Assembly (NCBI GenBank): GCA_900315305.1
Contig: OMYS01000001.1
Coordinates: 1 to 64,000, forward strand
DNA: 64,000 nucleotides
Reading direction: 5' to 3'
Source of the DNA: an uncultured Eubacteriales bacterium
Lineage (GTDB): Bacteria; Bacillota; Clostridia; Lachnospirales; Lachnospiraceae
Notes under the pieces: model-generated
Database searches by the model: none
What the model was told of the DNA's origin: nothing
Seen by the model: the letters and a program-made list of their open reading frames with translations, nothing else
Made by a program: the position numbers and the translations under genes
Shown: in pieces, positions 35,820-44,982 of the stretch
How positions within the stretch are numbered: the stretch's first letter is position 1
How the letters are laid out: the number at the start of each line of letters is the position of its first letter

Positions 35820-37364
35820 TCAGCGTGTGAGCCTCGGAAATCTTCCAAAGAAAGGCTCCATTCGTTTCCAGATAATGTCCGTGCCGCCCTTTGCCTCAGC
35901 CTCGAGGTTCATCGGCATCTGCGGATCATGAAGCGACATGCGGAGAAGCGCCCAGCCCTTTACCTCGCTGTCATGAAATGAAACCCGCACGCCCTCATAG
36001 TTCGGCTCCACGATATGGAAGAGCGGCTGTTCCTTGGCAAAGGTCCGGAACTCCTTGAGGACATTCTCACCATAGGCCCTGTAGTCATCGCCCTCGATTG
36101 AGAAACGAATCTCACGCGCCTCCGCCGGCTGGCCAAGGTCGGCAATCAGAGACTCGATCCGCTTTCCCTCTTTCTTCAGCTGTGCCATCTTGCAGATGAT
36201 CTTTACGGAAATGTAGGCGCCGTCATCTGAGAAATAGTTTTCCTTGAACGCGCCGTGTCCCGACGTCTCGATGGCAAGCTCACAGTCCTCGCCCTCACGG
36301 TTCAGCTCGATTCCCTTGTCGATCACGTTCTTATATCCGCGCATGTAGCGGTAATGCTTCAGGCCGTGTTTTTTGAGGAACTCCGCAAGCTCGTCGGATG
36401 TGACAGAATCCGTGACGATCGTGGAGTGCGGGTGCTGCTCGGACACAATGACCGCAAGAAGAGCAATCAGCGTATTCCGGTTGACCTCCGTTCCGTCCGC
36501 GAATACGACGGCGCCGCGGTCTCCGTCACAGTCAAAGATCACACCGAGGTCCGCGTGGTTCTCAACCGTCGCGCGTCTCGCCGCGTCCATCGCCTGCTTG
36601 TTCTCCGGGTTCGGGATGTGGTTCGGAAATGTCCCGTCCGGATCAAGGAAGACGCTTCCCGTCGTGTCCGCGCCGAGCGGCTCCAGAATGTCCTTCGCAA
36701 AGAAGCCTGCCGCTCCGTTTCCCGCGTCCTCGACGATATGAAGGCCCTTAAGCGGATGCTCGTAGTCGTCTGCGCGCACGGAATCCTTGATGATCTCTCT
36801 CATGTGCTCGCTGTAGAGAGAGACGAGATCGAAGGTCTGCGGCTTCGCATCTCCGGCAGCCGGATACTCTCCTGTGATCGCCGTATCGTCAACTGAGGCT
36901 CCTGCCTGCTTTGCGATGGCCACCGCGCTCTTAAGGACAGCCGTCAGCTCATCATGCTCGAGTCCTCCGTCCTTCGTGAAGAACTTGAGGCCGTTCCGGT
37001 TGAATGGCAGATGGCTCGCCGTGATCATGACCGAGCCGTCGAAATTGCTGCCATCAAGCACCGTGGACTGGAACATGGCCGGTGTCGACACGAGCCCGCA
37101 GTCAAAGACCTGCGCGCGGCTCATTCCCTTAATCACACCCGCTTTCAGGGCTTCCGCTGTCAGGCGGCTGTCATGGCCGACGCCGACTCTGAGCTCTCCC
37201 GGCTCTTTCCCGAGCCTTGCGGCCAGAAATCCTATGAAGGCCTCGGAAATGAACTGCGCCGCCGCAGGCGTCAGGTTCAGCTTTTCCTTGTCCGTCGCGA
37301 TCGCTGCGCCGCGCACATCATTGCCGTTCTGCAGTCCCATCAGGATGCTCTCTATATCTGCCAT
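35820..37364 (-). CDS. Phosphomannomutase/phosphoglucomutase family enzyme
   Basis: Interconverts hexose 1- and 6-phosphates, feeding nucleotide sugars. 514 residues with the four-domain alpha-D-phosphohexomutase pattern: phosphoserine loop TASHLP (usually TASHNP; the Asn is Leu here), metal loop DCDGDRG and sugar-binding ETSGHGA. A Thr/Asp-rich N-terminus LQNGNDVRG is typical. Glucose or mannose preference cannot be set by eye. First gene of a two-gene unit with the deacetylase; promoter at 37422-37430. Confidence 0.88.
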   Translation of the reverse strand: MADIESILMGLQNGNDVRGAAIATDKEKLNLTPAAAQFISEAFIGFLAARLGKEPGELRVGVGHDSRLTAEALKAGVIKGMSRAQVFDCGLVSTPAMFQSTVLDGSNFDGSVMITASHLPFNRNGLKFFTKDGGLEHDELTAVLKSAVAIAKQAGASVDDTAITGEYPAAGDAKPQTFDLVSLYSEHMREIIKDSVRADDYEHPLKGLHIVEDAGNGAAGFFAKDILEPLGADTTGSVFLDPDGTFPNHIPNPENKQAMDAARRATVENHADLGVIFDCDGDRGAVVFADGTEVNRNTLIALLAVIVSEQHPHSTIVTDSVTSDELAEFLKKHGLKHYRYMRGYKNVIDKGIELNREGEDCELAIETSGHGAFKENYFSDDGAYISVKIICKMAQLKKEGKRIESLIADLGQPAEAREIRFSIEGDDYRAYGENVLKEFRTFAKEQPLFHIVEPNYEGVRVSFHDSEVKGWALLRMSLHDPQMPMNLEAEAKGGTDIIWKRMEPFFGRFPRLTR

Positions 37365-37421
37365 ATCTGTCCCCTTTCAGATTCTTTTCCGGCATCACTT
37401 GCCGATACACATTTGAATTTA

Positions 37422-37430
37422 AGTATAGCA
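37422..37430 (-). promoter_or_regulatory. Extended -10 promoter of the phosphohexomutase gene
   Basis: Minus strand TGCTATACT; no good -35 at the usual distance. Confidence 0.5.
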
Positions 37431-37452
37431 CATCTCCTCTTCGTTTTACAGT

Positions 37453-37475
37453 GTCTGGTGGCGCGTGAACAGCAA
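37453..37475 (+). repeat. Repeat B, copy 4 (points toward the 37554 gene)
   Basis: GTCTGGTGGCGCGTGAACAG then CAAC. It ends 8 nt before the -35 box of the next promoter. Confidence 0.6.
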
Positions 37476-37483
37476 CGAATCAT

Positions 37484-37512
37484 CTGACAAGTCCGATTCT
37501 TTCGTGTATACT
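37484..37512 (+). promoter_or_regulatory. Promoter of the 37554 gene
   Basis: CTGACA (37484-37489), 17-nt spacer, TATACT (37507-37512), about 40 nt before the start codon. Confidence 0.75.
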
Positions 37513-37553
37513 GAAAGAAACATAAAACCCCGCATAACTAAGGAGGATGCGCC

Positions 37554-38048
37554 ATGGACATTCAGGACGCACTGGAGAAATGGCTCTACGCCAACGTCGG
37601 AGCGGCTGCTCTCGTCAGTGAGCACATGAAGAAGACGGTTGACACGCTGGTCGCAAAGGGCCAGGACACGGTGAAGAACAATCAGGACACATTTGACAGT
37701 ATCCGGCTGACAGTGGACGGCACGGTGGAGGACGTCAAGGAGCAGGCGGACAAGGTCCGGAACAGCGAGCTCGTAAAGGAGCTGACGAAGCTCACACAGG
37801 AGCAGCGCGACTCACTCCGGAGCATGATCGATGAGGCCGATCTCACAGCAAAATCAAAGGATTTTGCGGACAAGGTAGGCCAGGGCATCAGGGATATGGC
37901 AGATCTCGCACAGGAAAGGGCCCGCAGGAAATCAGACGGATTCCCGGGCGAAGACCCCGAAGGAGCCCCGTCCCACGGCGCGGAACACGAGCCAGGCAAA
38001 GAGACGGATGACAAAGCAGAGGCGGATGACAAAAACAGGCAGGCATAA
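37554..38048 (+). CDS. Small helical hypothetical protein (coiled-coil, acidic tail)
   Basis: I do not recognise a named family. The 164 residues are almost all predicted helix up to about 125 (heptad-like runs VDTLVAKGQDTVKNNQDTF, VEDVKEQADKVRNSELVKEL), followed by a hydrophilic Glu/Asp/Gly tail with no structure. There is no signal peptide or membrane helix. The look is that of phasin-like or DUF-type helical bundle proteins, but this is only resemblance. A strong AAGGAGG ribosome site, a good promoter and a terminator show it is expressed as its own unit. Confidence 0.75.
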   Translation: MDIQDALEKWLYANVGAAALVSEHMKKTVDTLVAKGQDTVKNNQDTFDSIRLTVDGTVEDVKEQADKVRNSELVKELTKLTQEQRDSLRSMIDEADLTAKSKDFADKVGQGIRDMADLAQERARRKSDGFPGEDPEGAPSHGAEHEPGKETDDKAEADDKNRQA

Positions 38049-38093
38049 AAAAGAAGCACCGCGGAATTTCCGGGGTGCTTCTTTTTTATTTAA
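38047..38093 (+). terminator. Bidirectional terminator between the 37554 gene and the LtaS-like gene
   Basis: AAAAAAGAAGCACC pairs with GGTGCTTCTTTTTT (14 bp), with GCGG/CCG inside; T-runs on both strands. Confidence 0.9.
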
Positions 38094-38101
38094 GCCACAT
38101 T

Positions 38102-40237
38102 TCATTTACTTTCAGTCCGGCTTTCTGAGGAAGCCGCTGCGCTCGCAGCTGTCGATTTCGAGGCGCTCTCCGCCTTCTTCTCAGCCGCCTTTTTGGCGTT
38201 CTTTTTGTCAATCGCATCCTCCAGCGTCTCCGGCGTCTGCTTCTTGGCCTTGAAATAGTCCGTAAGCTGGCTCTCCAGGATGTTTTCCTCCGTATCTGTC
38301 AGCTGCTCCACATCGCCCTCGCTCGTCGACAGGAGCCAATCCGAATCATAATAGACCGTATCGTAGGAGTTGTTGTTCGCGGCATCTGCAAACAGCGTGC
38401 ACCCGAGGAAATAGTTCGGCTTGCTGATGTCGAGATAATCGAGAATCGTCGGCGCAAGGTCGAGGGAATTCCGCCCGACCGCGTCAATCGTCGATTTCTC
38501 AATTCCCTTATAATAAATGAAGAGCGGTATGCGGTCGACGCTCCCGAACGTTCTTGAATAATCCGGGAAGGTATCGAGGTACTGCTGGTCCGCGTACGCG
38601 CAGTGGTCTCCCGTGAAGACAACAATCGTATTGTCGCCGAGCGGGCCGGAATACAGCTTGTCCATAAATTTTCCGAACTGGACGTCGTCATTGTAGAACT
38701 TATTGAGGAGCGTGTTGCTCCCGTCCCCGTACTTCTCATCCGGCGAGTCGAGTGACAGATGCGTCCCGTACGTGTAGATGCAGGTAAAGAACGGCTTCCC
38801 CGCCGTGCTCTGGTCAGAAATCGTCTCATAGAGCAGAGAGTACGCGTCCTTGTCCGACATCGACTGGTTCGGTCCGTCGAGATTCTTCTTGTCCGCGACG
38901 ACCGTGTCAAAATTCATGCTGTCAAGATACGATGAAAAATGAAGATTCAGCGGCTCCGTGTTGATGAATGACGTCTGATATCCTTCCTCCTTAAAGATAT
39001 CCTCAATCGACACCAGCGTGCTTGTGTCGTAATTCTCCAGCTGATATCCGGAGTAGAGCTGTCCGATCAGTCCGCGGTATGTAGCAAAGGTGTGGTTGTA
39101 GTAATTTGTAAAATTGACCGACTTATTCTCATATGCTTTCACGTTCGGCATGATGTTGCGGTCGTCCTCGACAATGTTCTGCGAGATTCCCTCCGTAAAA
39201 ATGAGCACCACATTCGGCTTCTCACTGAGGTTCTGCGGCTTCGTGATATTGCTCTGGACCTCGCCCTGATAAAACTCAGATGTCACATTGTCGCCGGACG
39301 CGGCGCTCGACGCGAGCTTCGCCTGCTTCTCTCCCGCCTCGTAGAGTGAATACAGACCGTAAAAGGCCGAGTACTGATTGCCGATCGCCATCGTTGCGGC
39401 AAGCTCAACAGCAAGCGCTGCAGACAGAAAGCCCGTGCTGGGGAGGCCTCTCATGCGCACATGGCGGATCGGAAGGCACGAGCACACGATCATCAGGACA
39501 AGCGTGAAGCCGTACAATACCGTTCTTCCCGACAGGCCGTTCAGCGAGTCCGTGTTTGTGACCATAACAAGCGTCAGATAGGACCCCGAAAAATACAGGA
39601 ACATATACTGCAGGTTGTAGGCCAGCATCAGCGCGTAATTGACAATATACGCGGCCACTCTGTTCCTTCCGACAATCGCATTTGACAGCATAAAGATCGC
39701 CGCAAGCTCAAGGAAGCCGATCCACGCGTAGGACGCGTCCCCGGCCACTATCGCGCCTCTGATAGTCATCACGACGGCATAGACATACTTGATAATTTCC
39801 GGAAGGAACCAGAGGAGTGTCTCGAGCGGTGACCGCTGCTTGTTCTGAAGTGCCAGGTACTCTCTCCTCTTCCCGGCACGGCGGATCTTTGCCTCCGCCC
39901 GCCTCTTCGCGGCCTCCCGTCTGTACGCGGGGTCATTTCGCCTTGTGACAGCCTCTTCCGCTTCCGCAAGCAGACCCTTCAGCGCCGGCCCTCTCCCGGA
40001 TTTTTTTTCTTTTTCCTTATTTTTATTTTCCTCGGATCCAGAGGAAGCCTTCGCCGCACCGAATTTAGCAGCTCTTTCTTCCGCGCCGCCTGCTGCCTGT
40101 GCTCCGGCTTCTCCGGTGCTCTCCGGCTCCTCATCGTCCGTCAGCTCGATGATGATATCCTCTTCATCGCCTGCCGGAGTATCCCTTTTCCATTTATTCT
40201 TATTTGTAAAGCCATCAGGGTGAAACGCCATGGACAT
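38102..40237 (-). CDS. LTA synthase-type membrane sulfatase-fold protein
   Basis: Probable phosphoglycerol transferase of the LtaS family, making lipoteichoic-acid-like polymer outside the membrane; 711 residues. Five membrane helices (about 145-320) precede the extracellular sulfatase domain with LIFTEGISQN (metal Glu), THR nucleophile region TFATYRGLIGQLYSGY and VFTGDHCAY (metal Asp/His). Unusual: a highly charged cytoplasmic N-terminus of about 130 residues (Glu/Lys/Ala-rich) and an Ala/Ser/Lys C-terminal tail. Start at 40237 was preferred to GTG at 40282, because that GTG is only a few nt after the predicted transcription start. Confidence 0.85.
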   Translation of the reverse strand: MSMAFHPDGFTNKNKWKRDTPAGDEEDIIIELTDDEEPESTGEAGAQAAGGAEERAAKFGAAKASSGSEENKNKEKEKKSGRGPALKGLLAEAEEAVTRRNDPAYRREAAKRRAEAKIRRAGKRREYLALQNKQRSPLETLLWFLPEIIKYVYAVVMTIRGAIVAGDASYAWIGFLELAAIFMLSNAIVGRNRVAAYIVNYALMLAYNLQYMFLYFSGSYLTLVMVTNTDSLNGLSGRTVLYGFTLVLMIVCSCLPIRHVRMRGLPSTGFLSAALAVELAATMAIGNQYSAFYGLYSLYEAGEKQAKLASSAASGDNVTSEFYQGEVQSNITKPQNLSEKPNVVLIFTEGISQNIVEDDRNIMPNVKAYENKSVNFTNYYNHTFATYRGLIGQLYSGYQLENYDTSTLVSIEDIFKEEGYQTSFINTEPLNLHFSSYLDSMNFDTVVADKKNLDGPNQSMSDKDAYSLLYETISDQSTAGKPFFTCIYTYGTHLSLDSPDEKYGDGSNTLLNKFYNDDVQFGKFMDKLYSGPLGDNTIVVFTGDHCAYADQQYLDTFPDYSRTFGSVDRIPLFIYYKGIEKSTIDAVGRNSLDLAPTILDYLDISKPNYFLGCTLFADAANNNSYDTVYYDSDWLLSTSEGDVEQLTDTEENILESQLTDYFKAKKQTPETLEDAIDKKNAKKAAEKKAESASKSTAASAAASSESRTESK

Positions 40238-40293
40238 AACCTTGCCTTCTATGCCAATCTTTTTGTAAAAATCCCGTAACACAAATTACTCAT

Positions 40294-40322
40294 ATTTTAA
40301 CAATGAAATAATATCCGGTCAA
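40294..40322 (-). promoter_or_regulatory. Promoter of the LtaS-like gene
   Basis: Minus strand: TTGACC (40317-40322), 17-nt spacer, TAAAAT (40294-40299). Confidence 0.8.
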
Positions 40323-40481
40323 CAGATGATCGCGCAATTCACCGCATCTCCGGCACTCCGCGACCCTCCTGACTCAAGGCCGGATGGGGCGGCTTTAAGG
40401 CCATGTATTGTTTTTCATACTGTGCATAATTGTAAAATTGTATTCTATTGAGAACAATATTAATGAATCCCCTGCCTCAAA

Positions 40482-40510
40482 TTGACTTTTCTGCCCGGAC
40501 AAACTATATT
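40482..40510 (+). promoter_or_regulatory. Promoter of glutamine synthetase III
   Basis: TTGACT (40482-40487), 17-nt spacer, TATATT (40505-40510), 60 nt before the ATG. The AT-rich stretch upstream (40400-40460) may hold activator sites; none was identified. Confidence 0.75.
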
Positions 40511-40570
40511 GCTCTCAAACGCTACGGCGTGATCGTGCTTCGACGCGCGAATCTGATAGGAGGGCGATTT

Positions 40571-42676
40571 ATGGAAACAAAATCAATTCCTGAAATTTAC
40601 GGGAGTCTCGTGTTCAATGACACAGTCATGCGCGAGCGCCTCCCGAAGGACGTCTACAAGGCTGTTCACAAGACCATTCAGAATGGCACACACCTTGAGC
40701 TCGACGTCGCGAATTCTGTTGCCGCTGTCATGAAGGAATGGGCCATCGAGCATGGCGCTACTCATTTCACACACTGGTTCCAGCCGATGACAGGTCTCAC
40801 GGCCGAGAAGCACGACAGCTTCATTTCCCCGGAACCGGACGGAACGGTCATCATGGAATTCTCCGGCAAGGAGCTTGTCAAGGGCGAGCCTGATGCGTCC
40901 AGCTTCCCGTCCGGCGGTCTCCGCGCTACATTCGAGGCGAGAGGTTATACGGCATGGGATCCGTCTTCACCGGCATTCATCAAGGACGGTTCTCTCTACA
41001 TCCCGACAGCCTTCTGCTCCTACGGCGGTGAGGCACTCGACAAGAAGACTCCTCTTCTTCGTTCCATGAACGCTCTGAGCGATGAGGCCGTCAAGGTCCT
41101 TCATCTTCTCGGACACAGCGAAGTCAAGCATGTCTCCACAACGGTCGGCTCCGAGCAGGAATATTTCCTGATCGACAAGGACATGTACATGAAGAGAAAG
41201 GACCTCGTCTTCACAGGCCGCACGCTGATCGGTGCGCCTGCTGCGAAGGGTCAGGAAATGGAGGACCATTACTTTGGCGTCCTGAAGCCGAAGGTATCCT
41301 CATTCATGCATGACCTCGACGAGGAGCTCTGGAAGCTCGGCGTTCCGGCCAAGACAAAGCACAACGAGGTTGCTCCGTCTCAGCACGAGCTGGCCCCGGT
41401 CTTTGAGACTGCAAATGTCGCTGTCGATCACAACCAGCTGACAATGGAGATCATGAAGAAGGTCGCCGACAAGCACCATCTCGCATGCCTGCTCCATGAG
41501 AAGCCGTTCGAGGGAATCAACGGTTCCGGAAAGCACAACAACTGGTCCATCGTGACAGATACAGGCCTGAACCTTCTTGATCCGGGCAAGGACCCGTCCA
41601 AGAATACAAGCTTCATCGCGTTCCTGACGGCAATCATCTCCGCTGTTGATGAGTACGCTGATCTGCTCCGCTGCTCCGTCGCTACGGCCGGAAATGACCA
41701 TCGTCTCGGCGCCAACGAGGCACCGCCAGCCATCATCTCCATCTTCGTCGGAGATGAGCTCGACGCAGTCCTCAAGTCCATCGAGTCCGGCACGTCATTT
41801 ACAGAGCCGGGCAAGGTCAAAATGGCGATGGGTGCTCCGGTTCTTCCGCACATCACGAAGGACAACACAGACCGCAACAGAACATCACCGTTCGCCTTCA
41901 CAGGCAACAAGTTTGAGTTCCGTATGCCGGGTTCCGCTGTCTCCGTCGCAAATGCGAACATCGTTCTCAACACAGCTGTCGCTGAGACGCTCTCCAAGAT
42001 CGCTGATATCCTGAAGGATGTTCCGGCTGAGGAGCGCGACGCGAAGGTTCTTGAGATCGCGAAGGACGCCCTGAAGAACCACAAGAGAATCCTCTTCAAC
42101 GGCAACGGCTACACAGACGAGTGGGTCGCAGAGGCGGAAAGACGCGGTCTCGACAACCTGAAGTCCCTTCCGGAGGCAATGCCGCGTCTCATTTCCAAAA
42201 AGAGCATCGATCTCTTCAAGAAGCACGGCGTCTTCACCGAGGAGGAGCTCAGATCCCGCTATGAGATCAACCTTGAGAACTACGTCAAGACGGTCCACAT
42301 CGAGTCTCTCGCTATGCAGGAGATGGTCCGTAAGGACTTCACGGCCGGCCTTGTCGCTTACACGAAGGACCTCACGGCTGAGGCTTCCCAGAAGAAGGCC
42401 CTGATGCCGTCCAGCGCATGCACACTCGAGGAGTCGACACTGACAAAGCTCGATACGGCTGCCGCTTCTATGATGACAGCTCTCGACAAGCTTGCAGCTG
42501 ACACAGATGCGGCTGAGGCAAAGGACGATCTGCTTGAGAAGGCAAATGACTACCACGCATCCGTCCTCGCTGATATGGACGCGCTCCGCGCGATCGTCGA
42601 TGGCGCTGAGAAGCTCATCCCGGATCAGTATCTCCCGTATCCGACATACGGCGCAATGCTCTTCTCCCTGAGATAA
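40571..42676 (+). CDS. glnN: Glutamine synthetase type III
   Basis: ATP-dependent synthesis of glutamine from glutamate and ammonia. 701 residues, the long GSIII form, starting METKSIPEIYGSLVFND. Active-site segments include STTVGSEQEYFLID (metal Glu), TKHNEVAPSQHELAPVFE, GSGKHNNWS and NRTSPFAFTGNKFEFR. GSIII is common in Bacteroides, cyanobacteria and clostridia. AGGAGGG lies 6 nt before the ATG. It has its own promoter and terminator. Codons use many more GCT/CCG and few rare codons, consistent with high expression. Confidence 0.94.
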   Translation: METKSIPEIYGSLVFNDTVMRERLPKDVYKAVHKTIQNGTHLELDVANSVAAVMKEWAIEHGATHFTHWFQPMTGLTAEKHDSFISPEPDGTVIMEFSGKELVKGEPDASSFPSGGLRATFEARGYTAWDPSSPAFIKDGSLYIPTAFCSYGGEALDKKTPLLRSMNALSDEAVKVLHLLGHSEVKHVSTTVGSEQEYFLIDKDMYMKRKDLVFTGRTLIGAPAAKGQEMEDHYFGVLKPKVSSFMHDLDEELWKLGVPAKTKHNEVAPSQHELAPVFETANVAVDHNQLTMEIMKKVADKHHLACLLHEKPFEGINGSGKHNNWSIVTDTGLNLLDPGKDPSKNTSFIAFLTAIISAVDEYADLLRCSVATAGNDHRLGANEAPPAIISIFVGDELDAVLKSIESGTSFTEPGKVKMAMGAPVLPHITKDNTDRNRTSPFAFTGNKFEFRMPGSAVSVANANIVLNTAVAETLSKIADILKDVPAEERDAKVLEIAKDALKNHKRILFNGNGYTDEWVAEAERRGLDNLKSLPEAMPRLISKKSIDLFKKHGVFTEEELRSRYEINLENYVKTVHIESLAMQEMVRKDFTAGLVAYTKDLTAEASQKKALMPSSACTLEESTLTKLDTAAASMMTALDKLAADTDAAEAKDDLLEKANDYHASVLADMDALRAIVDGAEKLIPDQYLPYPTYGAMLFSLR

Positions 42677-42705
42677 GAGAAGCCGGAAAATAGAATACAA
42701 AATTC

Positions 42706-42743
42706 AAAGGCGCTCCCTGCATTCTGCAGGAAGCGCCTTTTTT
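42706..42743 (+). terminator. Intrinsic terminator of glnN
   Basis: AAAGGCGCT(C)CCTGCA pairs with TGCAGG(A)AGCGCCTTT with one internal mismatch, followed by a T-run. Confidence 0.9.
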
Positions 42744-42887
42744 CGAGCGTTCATATGGCGTTGTTATCGTCATTCCTGCGCCCTACCGTTCGCATTCTCC
42801 AAGCCCACCGCATGCGGTCACAAATATTCGTGCTCTGCCACCAGGTCTGGCCGTGTGCAGTCCTGTCTCATGGAGAGTACTGCACGC

Positions 42888-42920
42888 AAAAAGGGGACTG
42901 CCTTCCGGCAGTCCCCTTTT
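42888..42920 (-). terminator. Intrinsic terminator of tsf
   Basis: AAAAAGGGGACTGCC and GGCAGTCCCCTTTT form a near-perfect stem around TTCC; the minus strand ends in a T-run. The 42744-42887 stretch before it holds only a decayed flank of repeat B (GCATGCGGTCACAAATA, 42811-42827). Confidence 0.9.
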
Positions 42921-42941
42921 GATCTTTACAGTGAGCTTCGA

Positions 42942-43874
42942 TCAGCCCTTCATCTGAGCTGCGACTTCTTCTGCAAAGTTCTCCTTCTTCTTCTCGATGC
43001 CTTCGCCTGTCTCGAAGCGGATGAAGCCCTTCACCTTGGCCTTTGCGCCATTTGCCTTTGCGACCTGTGCGACATACTTCGCGACAGACTGCTTTCCGTC
43101 CTCAGCCTTGACATAGACCTGGTCCTGAAGGCAGATCTCTGCCATTTCCTTGTTCAGACGGCCCATAACCATGCCGTTAAGGATCTTCTCATTTGCGTTC
43201 GGCTTCTCGTTCTTAGCCGCTGCAAGAAGGATCTCCTTCTCCTTAGCGATGTAGTCCTGGTCGACCTCGTCGCGTGTATTGTACTTCGGGCGCATAGCTG
43301 CAGCCTGCATAGCGACGTTCTTTGCCATTTCCTTCATCTCGTCGTTGACAACATCAGACTCGACGTCGACAAGAACGACGATCTTTCCGCCTGCATGTGT
43401 GTAGGATGTGATGAAACCGTTCGGCTCGTCCATCGTTGCGAAGCGGCGGATCTTCAGGTTCTCGCTGATGACAGCGATCTCCTCGACCAGAGCTTCCTTG
43501 ACAGTCTTGGACGGATCAGCAAGCCATGCCTCCTCCATGAATGCGTCAAGGTCAGAAGCCTTTGTAGCGAGCGCCTGCTTTGCGACCTCGTTGACATAGG
43601 CCTGGAACTTCTCATTTCTTGCGACGAAGTCTGTCTCGGAGTTGACCTCAACGACTGCCGCATGCTTTCCATCCTCGCTCACGAGACCCTCGCAGAGACC
43701 CTCAGCAGCGATTCTGTCAGCCTTCTTCGCTGCCTTCATCTGGCCGTTCTCGCGAAGATAATCGATTGCCTTGTCCATATCGCCATCTGTCGCTACAAGC
43801 GCCTTCTTGCAGTCCATCATGCCGGCGCCGGACTTCTCACGAAGCTCTTTTACCATCTTGGCTGTGATTGCCAT
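42942..43874 (-). CDS. tsf: Translation elongation factor Ts
   Basis: Nucleotide exchange factor for EF-Tu, 310 residues. N-terminal UBA-like domain MAITAKMVKELREKSGAGMMDCKKAL, then the TDFVARNEKF core motif and the dimerisation domain. Start at 43874 with GGAGG 8 nt upstream. It follows rpsB as in most bacteria, with a possible attenuator between them. Confidence 0.97.
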   Translation of the reverse strand: MAITAKMVKELREKSGAGMMDCKKALVATDGDMDKAIDYLRENGQMKAAKKADRIAAEGLCEGLVSEDGKHAAVVEVNSETDFVARNEKFQAYVNEVAKQALATKASDLDAFMEEAWLADPSKTVKEALVEEIAVISENLKIRRFATMDEPNGFITSYTHAGGKIVVLVDVESDVVNDEMKEMAKNVAMQAAAMRPKYNTRDEVDQDYIAKEKEILLAAAKNEKPNANEKILNGMVMGRLNKEMAEICLQDQVYVKAEDGKQSVAKYVAQVAKANGAKAKVKGFIRFETGEGIEKKKENFAEEVAAQMKG

Positions 43875-43912
43875 CTTGTTTTCCTCCATGTTAGAAAAAT
43901 TTAAGAAGCTGA

Positions 43913-43951
43913 AAAATTAAAAAAGACGCGCGGCAGGTTTCCCCGCCGCGC
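43913..43951 (-). terminator. Hairpin with T-run between rpsB and tsf (attenuator or terminator)
   Basis: Minus strand: GCGCGGC, ten-nt loop, GCCGCGC, then TCTTTTTTAATTTTT. It should reduce tsf expression relative to rpsB unless a second promoter exists. Confidence 0.75.
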
Positions 43952-44010
43952 ATGAGCGGTTCCTTTACAGGTTTCTGTCTGCCCCGGACCCTAAGCCGGA
44001 AGCATTTTCA

Positions 44011-44778
44011 TCACTGCTGCTCAGCCGCTGCCTTCTCGGACTCCTCATCCGGATAAGCTGTGTAGCCTTCTGCCGGAACATCCTCAGCATCCGTAGCGCC
44101 CTGATTTGCCTCGATGACAGCGTCTGCCATCTTGCCGACAATGAGCTTGACAGCGCGGATTGCGTCGTCGTTGCCCGGGATGACGTATGTGAGCTCTTCC
44201 GGATCGCAGTTCGTATCGCAGATACCGATGAGCGGGATGTTCAGAGCGTGAGCTTCCTGTACGCAGATTCTCTCCTTCTTCGGATCGACGACGAAGATTG
44301 CGTCCGGGAGCTTCTTCATCTCGCGGATACCGCCGAGGTTCTTCTCGAGCTTCTCATGCTCCTTCTTCAGGTTGATGACTTCCTTCTTCGGAAGAACATC
44401 AAATGTGCCATCCTCAGCCATCTGCTCGATGTCCTTCATGCGCTTGATACGAGTCTGGATCGTGCGGAAGTTTGTGAGCTCGCCGCCGAGCCATCTCTCG
44501 TTGACATAGTACATGCCGCATCTCTCAGCCTCTGTCTTGATGGCGTCCTGAGCCTGCTTCTTCGTACCGACGAAGAGGATCTTGCCGCCGTTCGCGACGA
44601 TATCGCCGACAGCGTTGTAAGCGTCGTCGATCATGCCGACTGTCTTCTGAAGATCGATGATGTAGATGCCGTTGCGCTCTGTGTAGATGTACGGCTTCAT
44701 CTTCGGGTTCCAGCGCTTTGTCTGATGACCGAAATGGACGCCTGCTTCGAGCAGCTGTTTCATGGAAATAACACTCAT
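44011..44778 (-). CDS. rpsB: 30S ribosomal protein S2
   Basis: Small-subunit protein, 255 residues. Typical N-terminus [31 protein letters not shown], and the conserved [12 protein letters not shown] and [11 protein letters not shown] segments. Start at 44778 has AAAGGAG 7 nt upstream. Slightly acidic C-terminal tail beyond the E. coli protein. Confidence 0.97.
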   Translation of the reverse strand: MSVISMKQLLEAGVHFGHQTKRWNPKMKPYIYTERNGIYIIDLQKTVGMIDDAYNAVGDIVANGGKILFVGTKKQAQDAIKTEAERCGMYYVNERWLGGELTNFRTIQTRIKRMKDIEQMAEDGTFDVLPKKEVINLKKEHEKLEKNLGGIREMKKLPDAIFVVDPKKERICVQEAHALNIPLIGICDTNCDPEELTYVIPGNDDAIRAVKLIVGKMADAVIEANQGATDAEDVPAEGYTAYPDEESEKAAAEQQ

Positions 44779-44821
44779 TTTGTTTCTCCTTTGAAAAATG
44801 GTTAATGTCTGCCATATGTTT

Positions 44822-44842
44822 CCCTCCGGCCAACCCGAAGGC
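44822..44842 (-). promoter_or_regulatory. Hairpin in the rpsB leader
   Basis: Minus strand: CCTTCGG, loop GTTGGC, CCGGAGG (7 bp). S2 operons are often autoregulated through their leader; whether this hairpin takes part is inference. Confidence 0.35.
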
Positions 44843-44906
44843 ACCACGACCGGAATCCGCATATGTGATTACTGTTCTATGCGCAGATATGCCCACGCAC
44901 TTGTTC

Positions 44907-44936
44907 AGTTTATCACGGAAAATGTCCGCCCGTCAA
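44907..44936 (-). promoter_or_regulatory. Promoter of rpsB-tsf
   Basis: Minus strand: TTGACG (44931-44936), 18-nt spacer, TAAACT (44907-44912), giving a leader of about 120 nt. Confidence 0.75.
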
Positions 44937-44982
44937 GACTGATCCGTACATTCCGCACATTTTATGCGGCGGCCGTCAGTGC

